NCBI RefSeq assembly: GCF_014633365.1
Contig: NC_068350.1
Location: 4,965,001 to 5,029,000 of the forward strand
Source: Diospyros lotus
Taxonomy: Eukaryota > Streptophyta > Magnoliopsida > Ericales > Ebenaceae
Length of the DNA stretch: 64,000 nucleotides
Direction: 5' to 3'
Shown here: piece after piece, positions 55,878 through 64,000 of the stretch
Position numbering within the stretch: the stretch's first letter is position 1
Layout of the letters: the number at the start of each line of letters is the position of its first letter
The notes under the pieces: model-generated
What the model was told of the DNA's origin: nothing
The model's database searches: none
The model's input: only the letters and a program-made list of their open reading frames with translations
Position numbers and translations under genes: made by a program

Positions 55878-57284
55878 TCATCCCGAAATGGGAGACGGGT
55901 CACTCCTCTTGCTGGAAGAACCTTGCTGCTGCTGATGCTGAAGATCACCCAATTCCAATTCCTTCTGCCTAAGCAACAGCACCATCCTCTCATTCTCCAG
56001 CATCATCCTCTCATTCTTGAGCTTCTCCCTCTCCATTTCCCTCTCCTTCTTGCTGCTGAATTTCACCCACTTCAGCCTCTGCTTCTCCAGCTCCAACTCC
56101 TCGTAATGGTACCCCACCCTCAGCTCCTCCAGCTGCATCAGCCTCCCCTTCACCCACTGCCTCTTCTCCGCCCCGCTCTTCCCTGCGTCCTGCAACACAC
56201 TCGCCATCTCCCCTGCCATTTGTTGCAGCGCCGCCGTCGCCGGACTCCACATCCCCCCTTTCCTCGCCCTCTTTCTCATCATCGCCCTTTCTTCCCCTCC
56301 ATCTTCGTCCTCATGGCCTCTCAACCCGCTCCCCACAGCCCCATCTTCGTCATCCTCCTCCTCGTCCTCGTCTTCCTCGTCTTCCTCGTCGTAGTCGTCT
56401 TCCTCCACTCTCCCCGAATTAGGCCCCATCGAGGCATTATGAACCGACGCATGGAAACACCGCTGCTGCTGCTGCTGCGCCGCCGGCTGCTGCTGCTGAA
56501 TCTGAGTCGGCTCTCCAGCCCCCTCAGTCGACGGACTGGCACCCGAAGCCCCAGCGCCGCCGGCGCAAGTGTTGTGATAAGCACACATCTCCCGGAAAAA
56601 CAAGTGCTTTGAATTGAGAAGCTTTTTGACCTCTTCCTTCATTTTGGGGGACAAATGGTCCATGGAATCGAGCAAACTTTGATTCTCCACCACCCGGCAG
56701 GCCGTGCCCTTCCCGAGTATATCGTTCACTCTCTTGTACCTCTTGTTCAGATCATTGAACTTATCTTCACACTGCTGCGGAGAGACATAGAACCCTCTCT
56801 CCATCATCGCTCTAGAAACCGATTTCCACTTCCCTTTCTTCTGCAAAAAGCCCCCGCCTTTCTTCTTCGGATCGGCCGCTTCGGAGCTGGCTTCATCGCC
56901 GATGTAGTACACGACCATTATCAGCAACCTCACCATGTTATCAGTCCACTTCATTCTTTGCCATGGAGAAGCCTTCCTTTTCCCATCTCCACCACTGTCT
57001 TCATTAGTGATTCCAGGTTCATCTTCATCGCTGAGAGTCAATTGCTGGGGTTTGGCTTTCTGAGTGTTGATTGGGTAGCCTTGTTTTTGGGATTGGGAGT
57101 GGTGATCGGGCTCAGAATGGCCAAAAACCATCATTTGGGGATGTGGGCTGTGCTGCACATTAGGGTTTTGAGAAGGGATTGGCTGTGGCTGGTGGTGCAG
57201 TGACATCTCCAAGCCCAGCATTCCAGAGCCCATGGTTGAGTACATCCCACCTGGTAAACTGTTAGGTTCCATGAAAAGATTCAA
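55878..57284 (-). CDS. Trihelix transcription factor, HRA1-like
   Basis: A single-exon protein of 468 aa. The Gln/His/Pro-rich N terminus is followed by a basic patch (GKRKASPWQRMKW, 101-113) and a trihelix domain of about 107-195 (MKWTDNMVRLLIMVVYYIGD, GKWKSVSRAM, QCEDKFNDLNKRYKRVNDIL). Then come a conserved region NSKHLFFREMCAYHN (224-238), a Gln-rich run (262-274), a strongly acidic stretch (293-314) and a C-terminal charged coiled coil (about 380-455). It should be a nuclear DNA-binding regulator. The segment around the trihelix closely matches, from memory, Arabidopsis HRA1 (At3g10040), which binds the ERF-VII factor RAP2.12 and dampens hypoxia-gene activation; related paralogues (At1g21200, At1g76870) are alternatives. 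The start is the only ATG giving the full N terminus. (GA)n repeats lie in the leader/promoter. Confidence 0.88.
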   Translation of the reverse strand: MNLFMEPNSLPGGMYSTMGSGMLGLEMSLHHQPQPIPSQNPNVQHSPHPQMMVFGHSEPDHHSQSQKQGYPINTQKAKPQQLTLSDEDEPGITNEDSGGDGKRKASPWQRMKWTDNMVRLLIMVVYYIGDEASSEAADPKKKGGGFLQKKGKWKSVSRAMMERGFYVSPQQCEDKFNDLNKRYKRVNDILGKGTACRVVENQSLLDSMDHLSPKMKEEVKKLLNSKHLFFREMCAYHNTCAGGAGASGASPSTEGAGEPTQIQQQQPAAQQQQQRCFHASVHNASMGPNSGRVEEDDYDEEDEEDEDEEEDDEDGAVGSGLRGHEDEDGGEERAMMRKRARKGGMWSPATAALQQMAGEMASVLQDAGKSGAEKRQWVKGRLMQLEELRVGYHYEELELEKQRLKWVKFSSKKEREMEREKLKNERMMLENERMVLLLRQKELELGDLQHQQQQGSSSKRSDPSPISG

Positions 57285-57785
57285 AAACTAGCTGTAACTT
57301 TCTACTCTACTTAACTCCTATATGCCAATTAGAAAATGCCTAAAAACAAATCTACTTTGCCCACCAAATCCTAGAATAGCAAGTGTTTTCAGGACCGCTC
57401 ACTTTGGATAGAATAGAAACATACCCAGTATCCGAAATGATCTCCAGAACAAGACCCAGAAACCGGATTTTCAAGATTCACCCGAGAACGCCCAAGTTCT
57501 CCGAGACGGGATTGAAGCGTTACATCACCATGTTCTGATCGAGGCCCCTTCTTCAATCAGCTTTTGCAGCTTTCTATCGATCAGTTTCCTTGGAGATAGA
57601 GACAGAGAGAGACAGAGAGAAGGAAAGTGAAAAGATGATTCGGAAAAGGCACATTGTGGCGAGTGATATAGGTGGAGAAAGCGTGCGTTAGCAGATACAG
57701 AGAGCGGAGCAGCTGGTTTTGGGTTGGCAGGTTTTGGATTTGCATCACACAGAGAAAAACTGCCCATGGTTTTGCTTTTCCACGC

Positions 57786-57816
<31 letters not shown>

Positions 57817-59694
57817 CCACAGGATTTTTCCAAAACTAAGCCCTAGCCGCTTCTGCTCTCCTCTCTTGACCCATAACCCTTTCCTTGATTTAACTGATTC
57901 TTCCCAAATTAATAAAGATATGGATTGGGTCGGCTGTGGACCGTCAAATTTGCTCCTTGATTCACTACGTGTGTGCGTGCGATGGTTCCATTTCATCCAA
58001 CCCCACTTAAAAGCATTTTAATTTTAAGTTACTTAAAATTATCGTATTTGTACAATATTTTCTCATTTGTATTTTTAATTTTAATAGAAGAGATAAATTA
58101 TAGGTAAAAAATTTATCTCACTACTCAAGATAAGAAATTGAATCCACGATCTACTAATACAAATCTCAATTTATCGTGAGACAATCATTTAACTTGTACC
58201 CTAAAAACTAATCTTAAGTTGATGTTTGAAACCAAACTAGTGTTACGTATAATAAGCCCTACGTTGTTACGGAACCTCCGCGTGCTACTTCTTTGTTCTT
58301 TCCTAAAGTTGAAACCTTTGATTGATAGCATAATCTCAAATCTTGTATTCTTCTTCCGAGCATTCTCCTTTATTTAGCATTTTGGAATAAGTTATATGGA
58401 CCCCGAGACTTCGTTCTAGTCAAATTAAGAAATTGTAGGCCAGTCAAAAATGGGAATCTTAACATAATTGTTTTGAATAAATCATAATTATATTAGAGAT
58501 GTTTAATGCATCATGTCACTAATTGATAATGTTGACACAATTTATCGATGAGCTCAACTTGATTCATCTCAAATATAATTATACTCATATAAAAGTATCC
58601 AATGAGCTAGTCATTGATAAGCTTAGCACTATTTTCCTCTAAGTATAGTCTTGTCCCGAATATTGTAAAAATTAGGTAATGTACTTAACAAGACTCTAAT
58701 AAATATATAAAGATGTCGAATGAATTGGGCCACCGACATACTTGGCCCAACTTGTAAATAAGAAGTACCATCGTCAGCTTGATCCATTTTAAATGAGTTA
58801 TAACTTTATTAAAAATGTGTTCGAGTTAGCCTATCGTCTTAGACAACTCATATATGAATAGTATCGAGGTGTCCTCCCAAATTAAAGTTGCCCTGACCCA
58901 TAGCCTTCTTGTAGATTGCACTCAACAAAGATTGCAATTTTGGACCACTGTCTATGGGCTCTTTATGAAATTTCTCTTATTTAGTTTTCATTAACTTTCA
59001 AAACTTTAGGTAGGGTGAGGAAGAAAAAATTGAAATAGTTGATCAAATCAAACCAATCTAAATTGTCAAATTGTAACATAAGCCAGTTATAGTTTAACAA
59101 TTTTAAAAACAATATAAGTGATCTAGTTTGAATTTTGAGTTTTAATAAATTGTCAAACCCAAATCTAAAATAAAATTAATTTTTTTATAATTTAAATTTT
59201 AATTGATTAATTAATTTAAATTATCTTTGGTTCAGTGATTTTATAGCCAAGTCTTTGAAACAATCAATTTTTTATCTCACTCTCAACCAAAATGTTTATT
59301 GTTTGTTAGTATGTTTCCTTATTTTTTTTATTAATTGCTATTAATTATAATAATTGAAACCGTCCAAACCACTAACCCATAATTTAGGTCATGTGGCTAT
59401 GGTTTGAAAGATAAAGAAATCGTCAATGAGAATTCGATTTTCAAATTGATTTGTAAAACATATTCTAAAGCGTCCACACTATATAATGATACGCCTAACC
59501 CAATATTCAACTATTGATATTTGTTATATATGCCTTCTCTAAAAAGATATTGAATAAATTTGTATAAATAATTTTATTTGTTTAAGTCTCGCCATACTAA
59601 ATCATCTTTATATATATATATATATATATAAATACAATTCAAAAATACAACCAATAAAAACTTACACTTTACAAAAATAAAACCTAGAACCTAA
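57285..59694. other. HRA1-like promoter side, then AT-rich intergenic
   Basis: GA/CT-rich repeats at about 57597-57625 and 57785-57816 lie in the presumed 5' leader or promoter of the trihelix gene. From about 58020 the DNA is AT-rich and no coding region is supported. A (TA)n run occurs near 59608-59630. Confidence 0.55.
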
Positions 59695-60761
59695 GGTGGT
59701 GTTCTCTTCGTCTTTCAGTTTTGAGTTTTGAATTTATTTTTAATTTTATATTTTGAGTGTCTATTTTAGGATTACTGAAAATACATTATTTTTGTCATTC
59801 TAAAAAAATATTTCTCAAAATTGAAAACTAAAAAATGCGTTCACTTTGAGATTTTAAGAAGAATTAGTTTATGTTATTTTATTCAATAAATTTGATTCAA
59901 AATAAATTATAAATATTTATTAATAAATTATAAACTTAATTTAATAAATTTAAAATATAATACCAAGAATAACCGATGATTTAATCATATATAATAATGT
60001 ATTAAAATTACAAAATACTTTTTAAAATCATTTTTAATTTGATCCAACTAATAATTTCATAATAAAATTATTTTTACCTACAAATAAAAATTTGACATTA
60101 ATTTTAAAATTTAGATTACTCACCATAAATAGCAATAGAAAAAATTTATCTAAAATTATTTTACATAACAAAAAAAATTGCATGGAGGGCAGAAGAAATT
60201 GCAAAGAAGAAATGGCATAACATAAAGGCGGTTGCGGGCGGTGGGGCAGTGACGATGTGGCGATGATGGGAGATGGCAGTGGCGATGGCGGATCTGGCCT
60301 TGGAAAGCAATGGAGGTGATGGTGGTGGCAAGCAATGGCAGTGATGGTGATGGCAGTGGCGAGTGATGGCAATGATAGTGATGGCAGTGGTGAATATGGA
60401 CTTGGAGGGTAGTGGCGATGATAACGGCGGTGATGGTGGTGGCGATGATGGCGTTGGAGGGCAATGGCGGTGATAGGCAGTGGCGATGGAAGATCTAGGT
60501 TGCTTGTTGGAAGAGAGCAAATGAAGATTGGAAGAGAGAAGGAAGAGGGAGTGTGTGAGAAGGAAAATGCCTGCGTTTTTCGTGTTTTCAATTTTTTTCG
60601 TGTTTTGGCTGAAAATAGTCAAAATGGTTTTTTGTTGTTTTTCATTTCCTTTACAAATTTATTTATTGTTTTTAAAAATATATTTTTAAAAATAATATAT
60701 TTTCAATAATTTAAAAAACCAAAAATAGAAAATGGTCTAAAAATGACAAAGAAAACAGGCC
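59695..60761. mobile_element. TIR element, copy B, with GGTGATGG-rich core
   Basis: Ends are GGTGGTGTTCTCTTCGTC on the left and GGCCTGTTTTCTTTGTC on the complement of the right end. It is related to the element at 54281-55036. AT-rich arms enclose a core (about 60180-60490) made of GGCGATGG/GTGATGG triplet repeats. Long low-complexity frames (up to 185 codons, Pro/Ser/His-rich) come from this core and are not genes. Confidence 0.6.
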
Positions 60762-61726
60762 ATAGAGTTCTCAAACTTTTGTCAAAGTTGATCTCCTCTT
60801 CAACTACTTATACATCCTCTTGTCCATTCTCTTAAATTGAAATAATAATTAACTTAGTAGTTTGAACACCAATTATACATAGAAAGAAACATCTTGATGT
60901 CATCCAAATTTGTAGAAAGGATAACAAACCTAACGCATAATTATACAATAATATAAGTAAAAATGGATATGTTTGTGGTGGTGTAGGTGGAATTGGGCAT
61001 CATCTATAAACATACATACATCAAGAAATTATACATCATCACAATGTCCACTCTTAATGGGTCATACCAAAACTTTCTAAAATGTACAAGTTTTAGTTAT
61101 TTGAAACCTAAGCACCTATACGAGATATACACACACACACACGCATTCATAAAGCATCTAATCCTAATTTAAAACCAATTTTAACTTAGAAAATAAGCAA
61201 TGACAAGTTGTGTTCAATGTTGTTACTACTTACTAGTGAATTCTTTGAAATAATTATATAGAAATAAAAAATACTTTTAAAGTTTTCAATTAGTATTTTT
61301 TTTTTAAATTTATCTAATTCTCAAGCGGTCAAGAGTTGTTCAGTCGTGAAAAACTATCTCAGATTTTTAAAAAAATATTTTACAAAAAATGAGAAACTTA
61401 GAAAATTTATTCAAATATAAAGATTTTTTAAATGAAAAATATAGATTTGGGAGATGTGATTTTTCAAAATTGAATTGAACTCAAAATTATTAAATTGAGT
61501 TTTTTAAGTTAATTTGGAGATTTAAAAAACTCAATTTGTAATGCTTTAAAGGGAAAATAACTCAATTTTTGGAACATATTATAAGTCTATAATCTTGAGT
61601 GACAAAAAATTGATATCAAAGTGCCAAACTTTTCGTCGATGTAAAAATTTTTCATAAATCATCTTTGTCCTATTCTCTAACACAAGTCATATAAAAAGAA
61701 TAATTTAAAATATCGCTCTTTTGAAA
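60762..61726. other. AT-rich intergenic, no gene seen
   Basis: No supported gene or element terminus. A short (AC)n run lies near 61128-61142. Confidence 0.5.
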
Positions 61727-62333
61727 GGTTAATTACACTAATAATAACTCAACTTTACATTCTATTACTGTTTGGTCACTAAATTTTGAAATGTTACCTG
61801 TTAGTCACTGATATTTCAAAACGGTTACTGTTTAGTTACTGAACTTTGAAATGTTACTTGTTTGTCACTGATATTTCAAAATTGTTACTACTTTAATCAG
61901 TGAACTTTAAAATATTACCTATTAGTCATTGATATTTCAAAACTGTTACTGCTTAGTCATTGAACTTTAAAATATTACCTGCTAGTTATTGATATTTCAA
62001 AATCGTTTTTCACCCGTCACTCAGTAGTCACTAAACTTTAAGTTCACGAGTGACGAATGAGGAACAGTTTTGAAATATTAATGACTAACAGATAATATTT
62101 TAAAGTTCAGTATAACAGTTTTGAAATATCAGTGACTAATAGATAACATTTTAAAGTTTAGTAACTAAGCAGTAATAGTTTTGAAATATCAGTGACTAAC
62201 AGATAATATTTCAAAGTTCAGTGACTAAGTAGTAACCGTTTTGAAATATTAGTGACTAACAATTAACATTTCAAAGTTTGGTAACCAAATAATAATAGAA
62301 TGTAAAGTTGGGTTATTATTGGTGTAATTAACC
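61727..62333. repeat. Foldback element: two inverted arms, each of four 60-bp tandem units
   Basis: The left arm (61727-62022) starts GGTTAATTACACTAATAATA and holds four head-to-tail units of about 60 bp (landmark TGATATTTCAAAA). The right arm (62048-62333) is its reverse complement with the same units (landmark TTTTGAAATATCAGTGAC), ending TAATTAACC. A loop of about 25 bp separates them. The RNA would form a hairpin of nearly 290 bp. There is no coding capacity; the outer flanks show no clear target duplication. Confidence 0.85.
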
Positions 62334-63346
62334 CTTATTTTGAACATATATTCTAATTTTTTGGAATTGGAAATTAATTTATACATTATTAACATTTGAA
62401 CACGTGCTTTAAATATTTTATAAAATATATAAATTGAGAATCATTTTCCCACAGGTAAAGAGCCCTGACACATTCCAAAATGGGGGGGGGGGGGGGGGGG
62501 GGGGGGCTAATTGGAGGTACGTGCCAATGCCATGCCCATGCAGCAACCAAAATACAATAACTTCACAAAACGTTTCAATCAGAAGAAGACAAAATTCATT
62601 ACCATTCAACGGCTCTTTTGCCTGTGATTATGCCCAAATATCTTCCTCATAAATGCTCTGATTTCAATGTATGCCTTCAGGCAGTCAGGCAGGCAGCCTT
62701 ACTAACTCAGATGTTTTCTTAATGTCTCATTAAATTGTCAAAATGTAAATTAAAATGTTTATAAGATAAAAAAAAATATCTAAACAACAAAAAAAATGGA
62801 AAAAATAATACATGGGTTGGTTCCAAACAAAACTTTATATATTTAAGCTTTTATATCCTATAAGAAATTAATTTATTAAGATTACATTTTTTCTATAATA
62901 AAAAAATAAGAATTCAAGTCACATTGGTGGAGACATAAAAAAGATAAGGAAAATAGGACAAGCATTAATTATGGAGTGATTTGCAAACCGAGTGGAACTA
63001 ATCAAATTTCATACAAAATAATCAATGTCAAAAGAGTTATTAGGAATTTGAATTGAACAAATGTAATTAGTTCACCTTTTTTAGTAAATCGGTTTGATGG
63101 TAGATCTAAAATCGAATTGATGTGATCAAGATAAATGAATTAAAAATATATAATACAAATATATAAACGTTCCGTGTGTGTTACTTAACACGATCTAAAG
63201 TAAATTGTTAACTATTGTATATTTTTAAAAAAAATTTATATAAGAAAATTAAAATTCATAAATAATTATATATAAATAAAAACCAAGAACATAATGGAAC
63301 CAACTTAACTTTTATTGGATTGGATTAGTTCAGTTTTATATAGGCA
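62334..63346. other. AT-rich intergenic with a G25 run
   Basis: No gene is supported. G25 occupies 62482-62506. The short frames across it (63 and 72 codons) encode poly-Pro or poly-Gly and are artefacts of the homopolymer. Confidence 0.55.
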
Positions 63347-64000
63347 CACTACAACAAATTTTGGATTGAGAGGCATTTAAAAATGGCTTAATAGATAGTT
63401 TATTGGGGCATTTTAACTATTAGGGCATTAATAATAATGCCTCATGTAACTGTGCCCCCAAAACATATTGAGGCACTTACAAATGCCTAAAAAATGACTA
63501 TAAATTTAAGTTTGTTGCGACACTTAAAAAAATATCTCAAAAATCACTATAAATTTATTTTTCATATCCTCCACAAGGCCATCTCTTAACTTTAACTTAC
63601 TTTTCTCTCAACTCAAACCCTGAACCTTTTCTTCTTCTTGCACACGCATGACCACCTAATCTACACATTATCTTATTAATATATGTGCCTATATTTATTT
63701 TATAGTATATCTAAGTTTCATTAGAATTATTCTATTAGGGCACTTAAGATTTGTTTATTATGGCACTTTATTAGAGTGTCTTGTTATAATTATTTTAATA
63801 GGGCATTTCAAAAATTCTGCCATATTAGATTTATCTATTAAGACACTTATATTTGTCTATTAGGGCATTTCATTGTCGTGTCTCGTTAGAGTTGTTTTAT
63901 TGGGGCACTTCTTTAAATTGTGCCTTAAAATGATATTTTATAGAGCATTTAATTGTTGTGCCTCATTAAAGTTATTGTATTGGGACACTTTTTTAGATTA
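63347..64000 (+). mobile_element. CACTA (En/Spm)-type transposon, left end, runs off the window
   Basis: It begins CACTACAACAAATTTTGG, a standard CACTA-superfamily terminus. A subterminal region follows with many copies of TATTAGGGCAyTT and inverted counterparts such as AATGCCTCATG, expected transposase-binding repeats. No transposase coding sequence is seen before the window ends, so the element type (autonomous or not) is unknown. Confidence 0.75.

Noticed and set aside
55923..57203. Plus-strand frames of 182 and 229 codons opposite the HRA1-like gene
   Set aside because: Leu/Pro-rich antisense of a Gln/Glu-rich protein; no domain.
60034..60622. Minus-strand frames of up to 185 codons rich in Pro, Ser and His
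   Set aside because: Three frames are open at once because of triplet repeats in a transposon core; low complexity, no recognised domain.
61727..62333. Regularly spaced repeats resembling a CRISPR array
   Set aside because: Plant nuclear context, units are contiguous without unique spacers, and the arms are inverted; it is a foldback repeat.

Overview
This is a nuclear DNA window from a eudicot plant. The genes carry many GT-AG introns, the intergenic DNA is AT-rich, and transposon debris is abundant (Ty1/copia, Ty3/gypsy, hAT, CACTA, SINE and foldback elements). The gene set includes a CYP76-type cytochrome P450, a SAUR, a PXC1-type LRR receptor kinase, a trihelix/UMP-kinase fusion, a cytosolic pyruvate kinase and an HRA1-like trihelix factor. 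I cannot name the species from sequence alone.

Layout. 1-3.3 kb: AT-rich repeats, including a 62-bp tandem array and one copy of a dispersed repeat. 3.3-5.8 kb (-): a three-exon P450, 513 aa. 5.8-13.9 kb: a transposon graveyard with a copia-like LTR, a CACTA-like end, a 2.3-kb Tekay-type LTR, a Ty3/gypsy gag remnant and LTRs in opposite orientation. 14.0-14.4 kb (-): an intronless SAUR. 15.6-20.8 kb: a SINE-like element, then a decayed copia element with recognisable LTRs, primer site and 5-bp target duplication; a TIR element is nested inside it. 23.5-26.0 kb (+): PXC1-like LRR kinase, two exons. 27.5-36.1 kb (-): a trihelix-UMP kinase fusion gene in seven exons. Its two giant introns have filled with hAT-like elements and a solo LTR, and exon 1 needs a one-base frame correction. 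36.1-45.2 kb: no gene, degraded repeats. 46.1-53.8 kb (+): cytosolic pyruvate kinase, 16 exons, 527 aa. 55.5 kb (+): tRNA-Arg(TCT). 55.9-57.3 kb (-): HRA1-like trihelix factor, one exon. 57.3-64 kb: no gene; it holds a large foldback element and the start of a CACTA element.

Gene relations. The four larger genes from 23.5 to 57.3 kb look like an ancestral neighbourhood. From memory, Arabidopsis keeps PXC1 beside pyruvate kinase on chromosome 2 (At2g36570/At2g36580), and the trihelix-UMP kinase beside HRA1 on chromosome 3 (At3g10030/At3g10040). This window interleaves both pairs, which fits loss of alternate genes from duplicated blocks in Arabidopsis. I see no operon-like or biosynthetic-cluster logic, and no undescribed multi-gene system. 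The most unusual items are the trihelix-UMP kinase fusion with its frame break, the recurrent GC-rich triplet cargo inside TIR elements, and the eight-unit foldback element at 61.7 kb.
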